Shown: piece after piece, positions 26,216-34,408 of the stretch
Layout: every line of letters begins with the position of its first letter
Position numbering within the stretch: position 1 is the stretch's first letter
From: Caldibacillus thermoamylovorans
GTDB lineage: Bacteria; Bacillota; Bacilli; Bacillales; Caldibacillaceae
Length of the DNA stretch: 64,000 nucleotides
Assembly (NCBI RefSeq): GCF_000751775.1
Contig: NZ_CCRF01000061.1
Location: forward strand, 1 to 64,000
Direction of reading: 5' to 3'
Notes under the pieces: generated by a model
Seen by the model: the letters and a program-made list of their open reading frames with translations, nothing else
Databases searched by the model: none
Told to the model about the DNA's origin: nothing
Position numbers and translations under genes: made by a program

Positions 26216-26683
26216 TTATGCAAAAATCTCTTTCCATTCAGCTTTTTTAGCGAGCATCTTTCGGGCAATTTCTTTTGCACCTTCCAAGCTATGACTGGCC
26301 GCCCAGCCGCATTGCACTTCATTACAAGCCGGAACTTCTGTTGCATTTACCACATCTTGTAAAGTTTTTTCCAATAATTGAAGAAACGCATCATAATCAC
26401 CGTCATTAATGATCGATACATAAAAACCAGTTTGGCAACCCATTGGACTGACATCGAAAATCGTGTGATGATGGTTACGGATGTGCTCAGCCATTAGATG
26501 TTCTAGAGAATGAAGCGCCGGCATTTCCATATGCTCTTTATTCGGTTGGCAGAAACGAACATCGTATTTATATATTTTATCCCCATTTGCCCCTTCACTG
26601 ACGCTGGCTAAACGGACATATGGCGCTTTAACTTTCGTATGATCCAAATTAAAACTTTCCACATTCATTTTTTTAACTTCCAT
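26216..26683 (-). CDS. luxS: S-ribosylhomocysteine lyase
   Basis: A 155-residue metalloenzyme that cleaves S-ribosylhomocysteine to homocysteine and DPD, the precursor of autoinducer 2. The metal ligands are visible as HSLEH in [17 protein letters not shown] and the cysteine in CNEVQCGW. The substrate segment is [12 protein letters not shown]. The ATG at 26683 follows GGAGG by 8 bases; a GTG three codons upstream is too close. It forms the first gene of a luxS-mccA-mccB unit, so the homocysteine it makes can go straight to cysteine. yrrT lies divergently. Confidence 0.96.
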   Translation of the reverse strand: MEVKKMNVESFNLDHTKVKAPYVRLASVSEGANGDKIYKYDVRFCQPNKEHMEMPALHSLEHLMAEHIRNHHHTIFDVSPMGCQTGFYVSIINDGDYDAFLQLLEKTLQDVVNATEVPACNEVQCGWAASHSLEGAKEIARKMLAKKAEWKEIFA

Positions 26684-26774
26684 GACATCCACCTCCGAAA
26701 TGTAATTCCTACTTTATAAGTATGATATTTTTCTGGCAAGTTGTCAAAGTAAAAATGAACAGAAATGATTAGTA

Positions 26775-26804
26775 TTGACAAAAGGTGTGAGAAATTCATA
26801 CTAT
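26775..26804 (+). promoter_or_regulatory. Likely SigA promoter of yrrT
   Basis: TTGACA at 26775 and TACTAT at 26799 are spaced by 18 bases. A second TTGACA lies on the other strand at about 26738, towards luxS, so the region is probably a divergent promoter pair. Confidence 0.5.
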
Positions 26805-26846
26805 ATTTATAGGAATTATATGCATATAATTATTGGAGGTCTTCAT

Positions 26847-27485
26847 ATGGGAAGAGAATTTGATCCACTTTTCGATGAATGGGCAGCTACCTATGACGAT
26901 ACTGTTGCAGGGCATGATATCGAATATAAAGAAGTTTTTCTTCATTACGATGATATATTAAATGAAATTGCAAATCGAGCAATTGACAATGTTTTGGAAT
27001 TTGGTGTCGGGACGGGTAATTTGACGAAGAAGTTGTTAAATAAGGGGCTTGATGTAATTGGAATTGAGCCCTCAAAGGAAATGCGTACGTTGGCTAAACA
27101 AAAAATCAATCAATTGGAAATTTATGATGGTGATTTTCTATTGTTTCCTACGAATATAAAACCGATTCAAACAATTGTCAGTTCTTATGCTTTTCATCAT
27201 TTAACAGATGAAGAAAAGAACAAAGCGATATCCATCTATACAGAAATGCTTCCAAAAGATGGTAAAATTGTTTTTGCTGATACAATGTTTGCATCTGAAC
27301 ATGAAATAACAATAATCTTGGAAGAAACGAAAAAACGAGGATATAACCGGCTGCTAGCTGATTTGCAAACGGAATATTATTCAACCATTCCTTTTTTAAA
27401 ACAAAATTTTGAAAAACACGGGTTTGCAGTTCAGTTTCATAGAATGAATAAGTTTGTTTGGATTTTAGAGGCCGAAAAAAAATAA
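26847..27485 (+). CDS. yrrT: YrrT-like SAM-dependent methyltransferase
   Basis: A 212-residue class I methyltransferase. The ATG at 26847 follows TTGGAGGT by 7 bases. The start MGREFDPLFDEWAATYDDTV is characteristic of YrrT. The SAM-binding motif is VLEFGVGTGNLTKKL, followed by IGIEPSKEM. In B. subtilis, yrrT heads the yrrT-mtnN-mccA-mccB operon of the methionine-to-cysteine pathway, and its substrate is unknown. Here it is divergent from luxS-mccA-mccB, and no mtnN gene is present in the window. The link to SAM recycling is supported by this repeated association. Confidence 0.88.
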   Translation: MGREFDPLFDEWAATYDDTVAGHDIEYKEVFLHYDDILNEIANRAIDNVLEFGVGTGNLTKKLLNKGLDVIGIEPSKEMRTLAKQKINQLEIYDGDFLLFPTNIKPIQTIVSSYAFHHLTDEEKNKAISIYTEMLPKDGKIVFADTMFASEHEITIILEETKKRGYNRLLADLQTEYYSTIPFLKQNFEKHGFAVQFHRMNKFVWILEAEKK

Positions 27486-27512
27486 TGAACACAGGAAACA
27501 CTTTTAACTGGT

Positions 27513-27769
27513 AATAAGAAAAGCGCAGAGCGCCCGCTTAGCGACGTACAAACTGGAGCGCCCCGCAATGAGAACAGATTTGCTTCCCCGAATAGGCATC
27601 GCACGAAGAAAATGCGAATGCATTTTCGAGGAAAAGGAAACACGGCGACGAGCCGATGTTGACTTATCGTAGTGGAGGGGAGTGAAGTTTGCTAGTCGCT
27701 GGCGCTCGGAGCTAGACAATAAAACTAATCCCGAGTTATTTACCTGTATTTTTATACTTTCTTATACTA
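27513..27769 (+). repeat. Interspersed repeat R2, copy a (with extra module)
   Basis: An element of 257 bp, nearly identical to 44120-44320. It begins AAGAAAAGCGCAGAGCGCCC and ends TTTTTATACTTTCTTATACT. This copy has an extra segment of about 59 bp (27574-27632) with an internal palindrome AAAATGC-GAAT-GCATTTT. Open frames on the minus strand within it are repeated in the other copy and are not genes. Confidence 0.9.
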
Positions 27770-27773
27770 AGAA

Positions 27774-27812
27774 AAAAACCGAGACTCCCTAAGGTGATGT
27801 CCCGGTTTTTCA
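27774..27812. terminator. Terminator between repeat R2a and the hydrolase gene
   Basis: AAAAACCGAGAC and GTCCCGGTTTTT pair imperfectly around a loop of about 12 bases. It probably ends the minus-strand hydrolase gene. Confidence 0.75.
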
Positions 27813-27814
27813 TA

Positions 27815-28723
27815 TTATAATTCAAATTCGGTTGATGTGACCAAGTGAATGCCATCATTATTTACTAATGTACGATAAGCCTGTTCGGTTTCATCTTCAA
27901 ATCCGGGTATTGAACTCATGCCATCTTCTAATAAATAAATTTTTGCCGGATCATCTTTTACACTTTTTAAATATTCAACAAGCTGAATCACCGACTCCAA
28001 TACGCAGTGAGATTTTGCTTCCCCGGCTATAATAATTTGATCATAATGTCTCATTGATTCCAGCAAGCGAATATTTGCTTCAATGTTTTTGCTGTATTCA
28101 GGGCGGAAAATGCCGTACATTTCTGTCGCCGGATAAAGCCCTTTTACCATTCGGATGACATTTGTCCGACGCACGACTGAATGAAAATAGATAATATTTG
28201 CGAATTGCCCTTCAAGTGAGGACCCGTATGTTCCTTCTATACAATGATACGGCCAAATGCATAATTGCTTTTTCCCGGATTTTTCAAGATTGACCACATA
28301 TTCAACGCTCTCTTCTTTTTCATAGACAGGAATCCATTTCCCGCTTTCAATATCTTGACTTGTAATGATTGTCAATGGCTGCGGGTGATTTCCAGCTTGA
28401 TCTTCCCACCAGCACGGATGGAAAATTTGCCTTGGCTGATGTGTGTCTAAAGAAACAGCAATTTCTGTGATTTTATGTAAATGACGATAAATAAATTTTG
28501 TTACATTTTGAATGTCTTTATGGGCCCCAGGTACACCAAGCGCGCCATTTTCCATAAAATCATTTTGAAAGTCAATCCCTAAAAATAAAATCTTTTTCTT
28601 GTCATTTTTTGCCGGTACCGTTTTCTCAGCTTGTGCCAACGTTAATATATCATGCAAGTGTTTTTCATTCTTGCTGCCGATTTTGTTCACATTTACAATT
28701 TGTTCAAAAGCAGTTTTCACCAA
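27815..28723 (-). CDS. Isochorismatase-fold (nicotinamidase-like) hydrolase
   Basis: A 302-residue cysteine hydrolase. The start is a TTG at 28723 or the next GTG, after AAAGGGAGGG; the longer open frame has no ribosome site. The catalytic aspartate is in FLGIDFQNDFMENGALGVP. The catalytic cysteine is in IAGEAKSHCVLESV, and a metal-site-like region is SLDTHQPRQIFHPCWW. The fold is shared by nicotinamidase and isochorismatase. The protein is longer than typical nicotinamidase (about 180-210 residues) with an N-terminal extension and an insertion. The true substrate is unknown. It lies 66 bases from mscL on the same strand. Confidence 0.8.
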   Translation of the reverse strand: MVKTAFEQIVNVNKIGSKNEKHLHDILTLAQAEKTVPAKNDKKKILFLGIDFQNDFMENGALGVPGAHKDIQNVTKFIYRHLHKITEIAVSLDTHQPRQIFHPCWWEDQAGNHPQPLTIITSQDIESGKWIPVYEKEESVEYVVNLEKSGKKQLCIWPYHCIEGTYGSSLEGQFANIIYFHSVVRRTNVIRMVKGLYPATEMYGIFRPEYSKNIEANIRLLESMRHYDQIIIAGEAKSHCVLESVIQLVEYLKSVKDDPAKIYLLEDGMSSIPGFEDETEQAYRTLVNNDGIHLVTSTEFEL

Positions 28724-28789
28724 TGAGATCCCTCCCTTTTTGCTAACTTCCATCCCTATTTTATCATATAAAGGCTGGTTCACCTATTG

Positions 28790-29176
28790 TTACTCAGCTT
28801 TACTTGTCCTGCTCTCCTTCAATAAATCACGAATTTCCGTCAATAGTTGTTCTTCCTTGCTCACATTTTCTTCTTTTTCCTTTTCTTCATGTTTTTCACG
28901 GATATCCCGAAATTTGTTAAACAGCTTCACAACGAGAAATAAGGAAAAACCAATAATTAAAAAATCGACAACCGATTGGATAAATAAACCATAGTGAATA
29001 TCTTTATAAGCTAATTTTTCAAAACTGCCCTTTCCAATAATCAATGCAAAAATAGGCATTATGATGTCATTTACCAGTGAAGATACAATTTTATTAAAAG
29101 CCGTACCGATCAGTACCCCGACAGCTAAATCGATTACGTTTCCTTTCATGGCAAATTCTTTAAATTCTTTCAACAT
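28790..29176 (-). CDS. mscL: Large-conductance mechanosensitive channel
   Basis: A 128-residue MscL. The N-terminal helix [20 protein letters not shown] leads into TM1 with [23 protein letters not shown]2 is [18 protein letters not shown] cytoplasmic helical bundle [22 protein letters not shown] closes the protein. It acts as a pentameric safety valve that opens under osmotic downshock. The length is as usual for the family. GAGAGGTTG precedes the ATG. It is probably co-transcribed with the hydrolase downstream. Confidence 0.96.
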   Translation of the reverse strand: MLKEFKEFAMKGNVIDLAVGVLIGTAFNKIVSSLVNDIIMPIFALIIGKGSFEKLAYKDIHYGLFIQSVVDFLIIGFSLFLVVKLFNKFRDIREKHEEKEKEENVSKEEQLLTEIRDLLKESRTSKAE

Positions 29177-29406
29177 TTATCATCAACCTCTCTTTATTTT
29201 TCGGAAAATTTGTTCACAACAAGCTTTTGTGATTTTTTCCCTATAAGATTTAAAAATATGGGCTTTTGGTGTTAACCATATTAAACCAAAATATACTGAA
29301 TTTCAATTGAAGCACTTATCCACATACTCTGGTGGAGTTTTGTAAATAATACATTTGGCAAATAATAATAGGGAATAGTTTTACAAGAAAAATGAGGGAG
29401 TTAAAA

Positions 29407-30011
29407 ATGCGTAAAGTTATATTATTTTGCTGGCGTTTACTTGACCCGCTCTACTATCAATTTACCCGGTTAACCTATATCGATTATCGAAAGAACATTT
29501 TTCGGGTTCGTCTTACCCGTTACCTTGGACATCCAGTCGTATTGGCAGATGGTACCCATATTCAAAAAAATGATTTATTGCTGAAAATACATTTTCACAA
29601 TGTCCGGTTATTATCCGAACTCAGCCAGATTCAAAATGAGTTTCAGAAGGGTAAAGTTTTTTTCATCTGGTCAAAGATTCCCTTCCCGGTATCGCGGACT
29701 TTCTGACCAAACATCCAAAACAACATCAAATAAAAGGACTTATTGGGATTACTTCATTAAACTTTCGCTCCAATCGATTAGGTTTTGAAATCTACCCGAT
29801 CAAAAACAAAATCTATAAATTAATCAAAATGAGTGCTTTTTTACCAATTAACATCCTATCTTCGGTACCTGATTCACGCAACAAACCGAGCCATGAACCG
29901 GTCTACTTTTTCATGTCAAGGGATGTTTTATTTAAACGTCACGCAAATTTTTCCAGAAAAATTTATGTTCTTGAAGAAAATGGACTTATAGAAGGAGATG
30001 GAATCACTTGA
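29407..30011 (+). pseudogene. YkoP-like protein, frameshifted
   Basis: The reading frame from the ATG at 29407 (after GAGGGAGTT) encodes a YkoP-like protein beginning MRKVILFCWRLLDPLYYQFT, with RVRLTRYLGHPVVLADGT. It breaks in a run of seven T at 29657-29663. With one more T the frame continues as KVFFHLVKDSLPGIADFLTK and on to the TGA at 30009-30011, for a total near 200 residues. The second half (SSVPDSRNKPSHEPVYFFMS) is intact. Its stop overlaps the next gene's TTG start (TTGA). Either a pseudogene, a phase-variable gene or a sequencing error. YkoP neighbours a glycosyltransferase in B. subtilis too; the function is unknown. Confidence 0.75.
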
Positions 30012-31105
30012 AAAGAATCCTTTTTCTTCCCTTTTTACAAATTCCATCCGGCCATCACCAGGCAGCGGATGCATTAATAGCTCAATTCGAATCGATGCCC
30101 GGTGTCGAATGCGAAAAAATTGATCTTTTCTCTTATAGTTACGGCCGGATCGAACAAGTGATCTCCCGATTTTATTTAAAGTGGATTCATCACTTCCCTA
30201 CCAGTTACAGTACCTTATATAAAAGGATGGTTGTAAAAGACAGAAAAAGGGACATCTATTTATATGAATTGTTTTTCGAAAAACAGTTGGAACTTTTATT
30301 GTACGAAAGAAAGCCCGATTGTGTCATTTGTACCCATGCCCTGCCTTCCCGCATATTGTCAAAACTAAAACAGGAAGGGAAATTTGACAAACCGGTTCTG
30401 AATGTCTATACCGATTTTTTCATTCATAAAGGATGGGGTACGAAGAATATTGACGTCCATTTTGTTTCTACCTACCGGATGAAAAACTATTTATTGACCA
30501 TGGGAATTAAACCTGAACAAATTTATATGACCGGAATTCCACTTCATCCTTTATTGCAAAAAAAGCCGCTTATTCCGGAGCCACCGAAGAAACGAATTCA
30601 TGTTCTTATTTCAGGTGGCAGTATGGGTACAGGGAACATGCATGATTTAATCAAACATCTCCCTTTTCGGAAAGAATTACAATTTTTCATTTTATGTGGA
30701 AAAAACAAGGCATTGTATCAGCAATTAATAAAATTTAACCGTTCTCATCTGATTCCTATTCCTTTTATTCGTTCCCGAAAAATGATGGACTGTATTTATA
30801 ATTTTGCCGATCTTATTATCACAAAACCGGGGGGTGTAACCATCACCGAGTGTCTTCATAAACAAATCCCCATTTTTATCTATGATCATTTACCGGGGCA
30901 AGAAGAAATTAACTTTGAAGAATTACAAATTCAAAAATTGGTTCATAATGCGACCGGATGGAAAAAACAGAATCACCTTGATGATTTAATCATGAGTTTT
31001 GTTGAATCACCTAATTTAATCAGCGGCTACTATGAAAATATATACCGCTATGAAAGAAATAAAGATCCCGTGAACTCTTCTCAATTGATTATCGAACAAT
31101 TATAG
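30008..31105 (+). CDS. MGDG-synthase/UgtP-type glycosyltransferase
   Basis: A 365-residue GT28-family enzyme. It starts at a TTG that overlaps the ykoP stop codon and follows AGAAGGAGATGG. The N-terminal MGDG-synthase domain begins LFLPFLQIPSGHHQAADALI (acceptor/UDP-sugar binding, with SGHHQAA as in UgtP). The C-terminal nucleotide-sugar domain shows LISGGSMGTGN and ITKPGGVTITE (about 275-283). It should transfer a sugar to a lipid or related acceptor at the membrane, as UgtP does with diacylglycerol. The pairing with YkoP matches the ykoN-ykoP neighbourhood of B. subtilis. The true substrate is unknown. Confidence 0.83.
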   Translation: MKRILFLPFLQIPSGHHQAADALIAQFESMPGVECEKIDLFSYSYGRIEQVISRFYLKWIHHFPTSYSTLYKRMVVKDRKRDIYLYELFFEKQLELLLYERKPDCVICTHALPSRILSKLKQEGKFDKPVLNVYTDFFIHKGWGTKNIDVHFVSTYRMKNYLLTMGIKPEQIYMTGIPLHPLLQKKPLIPEPPKKRIHVLISGGSMGTGNMHDLIKHLPFRKELQFFILCGKNKALYQQLIKFNRSHLIPIPFIRSRKMMDCIYNFADLIITKPGGVTITECLHKQIPIFIYDHLPGQEEINFEELQIQKLVHNATGWKKQNHLDDLIMSFVESPNLISGYYENIYRYERNKDPVNSSQLIIEQL

Positions 31106-31204
31106 CAGATACCGAAAGAAATTTTTCAGTGAAATAAAATATTAGACAAGACCTATGTCAAAGATGCATATGTTATAAAAGACAAGCCAAAGGGGGGAAA
31201 TTGG

Positions 31205-31657
31205 ATGAGTCATTTTTCTGTTATACATGGTAAGCGGATCAGGAAAATTTTCTTAGTCGGAATATTTATCATTTCCGCATTCATCTGGTACTCTTTCCAA
31301 GCAAAAATGATATCAGCAACGGAAACGGCTAACGAGAACATCCGAGAAATTCATATGGTAACCGGTGAATTTACCACAAAGACAGCGGACGGGAAGGAAA
31401 TCGAAGCTTATCGGTTTGACCCGGGGACAATTTTTTTGAAAAAGGGTGAAAAAGCGCTGCTAAAAATTTATGGTGTCAATGGAAATGAACATCCTTTTAT
31501 CATTGAAGGAACGGATATCCAAGGAACGGTAGAAAAAGGAAAAGAGACGGTGGTTCCACTTCAATTTGAAAACGAAGGAACGTATCGCTTAGTGTGTATC
31601 AGTCATCTTGATTACACAAAGAACGGACCGATGATTGCTTATATTGTTGTCAATTAA
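31205..31657 (+). CDS. Membrane-anchored cupredoxin-domain protein
   Basis: A 150-residue protein with a strong GGGGGGAAATTGG site before its ATG. An N-terminal signal anchor (KIFLVGIFIISAFIWYSF) is followed by a single cupredoxin domain (about 45-150). Candidate type I copper ligands occur in order: His in NEHPFII, Cys and His in RLVCISHLD, and Met in GPM. The arrangement is like other small Bacillus cupredoxins with a COX2-like fold. It probably faces the outside of the membrane and carries electrons or copper. It sits 99 bases after the glycosyltransferase and has its own terminator. Confidence 0.8.
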   Translation: MSHFSVIHGKRIRKIFLVGIFIISAFIWYSFQAKMISATETANENIREIHMVTGEFTTKTADGKEIEAYRFDPGTIFLKKGEKALLKIYGVNGNEHPFIIEGTDIQGTVEKGKETVVPLQFENEGTYRLVCISHLDYTKNGPMIAYIVVN

Positions 31658-31675
31658 CATTGAGGTTCGGAAAAT

Positions 31676-31754
31676 AAGCTGTACAAATGGTCAACACTAA
31701 GGCTGAATCTTTTCATGCCAAAATGTTTTTGAACCATTTTGTCACAGCTTTTTC
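31676..31754 (+). terminator. Terminator after the cupredoxin gene
   Basis: Arms AAGCTGTACAAATGGT and ACCATTTTGTCACAGCTT (with one short bulge) pair around a loop of about 40 bases, then TTTTTCC. The stem is long but the loop is large. Confidence 0.6.
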
Positions 31755-31758
31755 CAAT

Positions 31759-32035
31759 TTATAAAACCAATTTAATTTGATTACCGGACGGGTCTTTTGT
31801 TAAATAGTCTGTATAAGCCGGATGTTCTTCTATTCTTTTTTACAACACCTTTTGGTACGTATAAATTAAGTATTGGTCTTTTTCCATCTGTCGTCAAGAT
31901 TGCTTGCTCACCGGTTTGAGTAAGAACTTTTAAGCCGATAATGGTTGTATAAAATTCGATTGATCTTTGTAAATTCTCCACTTTAATGGTAACTTCACCG
32001 ATATATAAATTTGGTGGCTAATGAAAATTTCCCAT
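31759..32035 (-). pseudogene. VOC/glyoxalase-family dioxygenase remnant
   Basis: The minus-strand sequence begins MGNFH, then an in-frame TAG, then PPNLYIGEVTIKVENLQRSI and EFYTTIIGLKVLTQTGEQA, the start of a CatE-like VOC protein. After VPKGVVKK the frame is lost. A matching C-terminal segment (EEHPAYTDYLTKDPSGNQIK) appears in another frame and ends at 31759. So there is a nonsense codon, an internal deletion and a frameshift. A full member has about 280 residues; this remnant holds only part of the N-terminal domain and a short piece like the end of that domain. Confidence 0.85.
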
Positions 32036-32331
32036 TGTCCTCTCCCTTTTCAAATTTCTACTTCAAATATCTCGAATTAGAAATAAATTATATAAGAATC
32101 ATAAATTAATTTTAAGAATATGTCAAAGATAAATCACTAACACTAATTAAACTATCCTGATAGGGAGCAAGATTAAATGAACAACATTATGGATTATAGC
32201 ACTTATTTTTTCATTCCCGTGAAGCATGCTCCACATACATTGAGGGTAGTTTAAACGGTTCTTTTAGGACATTAAAATAAAAGGAGCATCCATTGACTAA
32301 ATGGACTGCTCCTTTTACTAATTGTGAAAAA
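32036..32331. other. Intergenic region with terminator of the YozQ-like gene
   Basis: AT-rich, with no ORF of note. At 32279-32317 AAGGAGCATCCATT and AATGGACTGCTCCTT form a long hairpin that would end the minus-strand YozQ-like gene. Confidence 0.6.
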
Positions 32332-32508
32332 TTAATTATTTCCGTTTTGCTCGACAACATATTGATCAACCGTGCCTTCCATATAATTGTCGGTTGCTTG
32401 TTCATGGGTAATGCTTAAACCTTCAGTCAACTGGTCCTTATGTTCCATCCCGCGCATACTTGGATCGTAGTACTTACCAGCCAATTTACTCGATTCCTTA
32501 TAATCCAT
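32332..32508 (-). CDS. YozQ-like (DUF4025) small protein
   Basis: A 58-residue acidic protein. The ATG at 32508 follows AAAGGGGTGAAG. The sequence SKLAGKYYDPSMRGMEHKDQ, then LTEGLSITHEQATDNYMEGT and VDQYV, strongly resembles YozQ of B. subtilis. It has no membrane segment and no catalytic motif. The family is Bacillus-specific and uncharacterised. A strong hairpin terminator follows. Confidence 0.8.
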   Translation of the reverse strand: MDYKESSKLAGKYYDPSMRGMEHKDQLTEGLSITHEQATDNYMEGTVDQYVVEQNGNN

Positions 32509-32662
32509 CAACTTCACCCCTTTCCAAAGTTAAAGTTAGTTTGCGTATTAATGAAAAAGTCATTCTGTTTTTAGGCAGAACGTTTAACCATAATTTTGTC
32601 AAACTGATTTATTTTGAAATGGACAAACTAAATAGGAATTTCCTAAAAGAGGTGGGATTATC

Positions 32663-32815
32663 ATGAAAACACATGCTTCCAGACAATTTCAAGAAAACAT
32701 CGATCAATATAAAATGCCGGAAGCCTTAAAAACATCTAAAAAGGGCCACTATCGAGTCGGATATGAGGCAACAACAGGAAATAATACAGATATAGGAAAA
32801 AAAACAGAGGGTTAA
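32663..32815 (+). CDS. Small hypothetical protein (50 residues)
   Basis: A short ORF with AAAAGAGGTGGG 7 bases before its ATG. The protein starts MKTHASRQFQENIDQYKMPE and contains KTSKKGHYRVGYEATTGNNT. It is soluble and charged, without cysteine. It is divergent from the YozQ-like gene. I do not recognise the family. The good ribosome site and full codon run make it likely real. Confidence 0.5.
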   Translation: MKTHASRQFQENIDQYKMPEALKTSKKGHYRVGYEATTGNNTDIGKKTEG

Positions 32816-32890
32816 TAAAGTTAGGGAGCTCGCCTCATTAGGAAAGCTCCCTTCTCAAGTTAAAAATTCCGCCACATTGGGAATTTTCTA

Positions 32891-32919
32891 TTGAACAATC
32901 AGCTAATGGTCATTATAAT
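32891..32919 (+). promoter_or_regulatory. SigA promoter of bioY
   Basis: TTGAAC and TATAAT are separated by exactly 17 bases, just upstream of the BirA operator. Confidence 0.75.
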
Positions 32920-32925
32920 AGATTT

Positions 32926-32955
32926 TAGTTAACTTTTTCGTATTTTTGTTAACTA
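32926..32955 (+). promoter_or_regulatory. BirA operator of bioY
   Basis: Perfect inverted repeat TAGTTAAC-N14-GTTAACTA, matching the Firmicute BirA operator (TGTTAAC-N14/15-GTTAACA type). It starts 7 bases after the -10 box and so covers the transcription start. Biotinyl-AMP-bound BirA should repress bioY here. Confidence 0.9.
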
Positions 32956-32979
32956 TTTAAGATAAAGGGGGAGAAACTT

Positions 32980-33576
32980 ATGCAAACGCAACATAACCGA
33001 TTAAAAATGATGATTGTTGTCGCGTTATTCGCAAGTTTGATCGGAATTTTGGCTCAAGTTACGATTCCGCTTCCGATCATACCGATTACCGGTCAAACTT
33101 TGGCGATTGGTCTGGCAGCAACGATACTTGGCTCAAAATATGGTACATACGCAGTGATTCTATATTGTTTAATGGGCGCAATCGGTATTCCTGTTTATTC
33201 GAACTTATCATCAGGTGTTTCTGTTTTATTCGGTCCGACCGGGGGATTCATTGTTGGATTTATCCCAACAGCATTTATTACCGGTTATATATTGGAAAAA
33301 ACGTCATTCCGGATCATGACGGCAATGATAGCTAATACAGTTGGTATGTTTGTGACCTTAGCTTTTGGAACTGCATGGTACAAAATTTCTGCAGATGTAT
33401 CATGGACGGTAGCTTTTACGACTGCTTTTATCCCGTTTATTGTAGTCGGATTGGTAAAAGCTTATTTAGCTTCACTAATTGGTATTACGGTTCGCAAACA
33501 ATTATTTCATGCAAAATTACTTCCAACCGGTAAAAAACATGACACAACGATTGAAACAACAACGACCATTCAATAA
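32980..33576 (+). CDS. bioY: Biotin transporter BioY
   Basis: A 198-residue membrane protein of the ECF S-component BioY family with about six helices. Typical segments are LAQVTIPLPIIPITGQTLAI near the N-terminus and GVSVLFGPTGGFIVGFIPTA. It takes up biotin, alone or with an ECF ATPase module; none is nearby. AAAGGGGGAG precedes the ATG. A SigA promoter and BirA operator directly upstream show biotin control, which supports the substrate. A terminator follows. Confidence 0.95.
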   Translation: MQTQHNRLKMMIVVALFASLIGILAQVTIPLPIIPITGQTLAIGLAATILGSKYGTYAVILYCLMGAIGIPVYSNLSSGVSVLFGPTGGFIVGFIPTAFITGYILEKTSFRIMTAMIANTVGMFVTLAFGTAWYKISADVSWTVAFTTAFIPFIVVGLVKAYLASLIGITVRKQLFHAKLLPTGKKHDTTIETTTTIQ

Positions 33577-33582
33577 TAAAGT

Positions 33583-33620
33583 TAAAGGGCAAAATCGATC
33601 TTTTTGATTTACGCCCTTTT
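33583..33620. terminator. Terminator between bioY and crcB
   Basis: AAAGGGC and GCCCTTT, with inner AAATC/GATTT pairs, followed by TTTTTT on the plus strand. Confidence 0.8.
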
Positions 33621-33630
33621 TTACTATGTA

Positions 33631-33984
33631 TTATACCCGGCTCCCAATAATCACTCCAACCAAAGCAAACACGAAACCAAAAATAATACTTATTATTAAA
33701 TAAACAATCATCCCTTTCGTTTTATTTGCTTCCTGTAAGCCGATTAATTCAACGATAAATGTCGAAAAAGTTGTGAATGCGCCAAGAAAACCAATACCCA
33801 AAAGTGAATAAATATATTGGTTGGTATCAAAACCAATAATCAATCCTAATAGGAAAGACCCGAAAAGATTAACAAATAAGGTCCCATAAGGTAAAAAGCC
33901 AAATTTCCTATTCCATTTTTCACTAATATAATATCGACTTATAGCCCCGAAAAAACCGCCAATGGCTATTAGTAATACTTCCAT
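33631..33984 (-). CDS. crcB: Fluoride channel CrcB/Fluc, subunit 2
   Basis: A 117-residue Fluc protein with four membrane helices. Motifs: GGFFGAISRYYIS at the N-terminus, GTLFVNLFGSFLLG with the conserved Asn, and GAFTTFSTFIVE, the TFSTF motif of the pore. Fluc channels are dual-topology dimers that let fluoride leave the cell. This gene and its neighbour, 4 bases apart, are a two-gene pair likely to form a heterodimer, as in many Bacillus. No fluoride riboswitch motif was seen upstream of the pair. Confidence 0.95.
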   Translation of the reverse strand: MEVLLIAIGGFFGAISRYYISEKWNRKFGFLPYGTLFVNLFGSFLLGLIIGFDTNQYIYSLLGIGFLGAFTTFSTFIVELIGLQEANKTKGMIVYLIISIIFGFVFALVGVIIGSRV

Positions 33985-33987
33985 TCT

Positions 33988-34389
33988 TTATTCCTGCCTA
34001 TTCTTAACTATTTCATTTTTGCTCCATTTTCTTCCCATGCTCATACCGAGATAAGAGAAACTTAAGCCGAGGAGAATGGATAAGAACAAATAAATCATTC
34101 CGATTGTATAGTTTGCATTGCGAATGAATCGGACAATTTCATTAGTAAATGTTGAAAAGGTGGTAAACGAACCAATAACACCCGTTGTTATCGCCGCATA
34201 CATTTTCCTTTGGTGAAATTCTTGTTCCAAAAAGTAACTTGATAAAAATCCAAGCAGGAAAGAACCAATTACGTTTACAATAAAAGTTGGAAGCGGGAAA
34301 TGATAGTAAGTAAAGTTAACAGTTAAAACAGTCACAACATATCGTAACAAACTACCGATTATCCCGCCCAAGCCAACATAAATCCACAT
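33988..34389 (-). CDS. crcB: Fluoride channel CrcB/Fluc, subunit 1
   Basis: A 133-residue Fluc protein. The ATG at 34389 (MWIYVGLGGIIGS) lies 7 bases after GAGGTG; a GTG two codons earlier is possible. It has four membrane helices, the LPTFIVNVIGSFLLGFLS segment with the conserved Asn, and GVIGSFTTFSTFTNEI. It lies 19 bases after nnr and 4 bases before the second crcB, so the three may be one transcript. Divergence between the paired subunits suggests inverted heterodimers. Confidence 0.95.
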   Translation of the reverse strand: MWIYVGLGGIIGSLLRYVVTVLTVNFTYYHFPLPTFIVNVIGSFLLGFLSSYFLEQEFHQRKMYAAITTGVIGSFTTFSTFTNEIVRFIRNANYTIGMIYLFLSILLGLSFSYLGMSMGRKWSKNEIVKNRQE

Positions 34390-34408
34390 AATCACACCTC
34401 AAAAACAA

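Noticed and set aside
27504-27719. Minus-strand ORF starting MSSSERQRLANFTPLHYDKS, also at 44020-44271
   Set aside because: It lies wholly in the R2 repeat and recurs in each copy with differing ends; no ribosome site. It is a translated repeat, not a gene.
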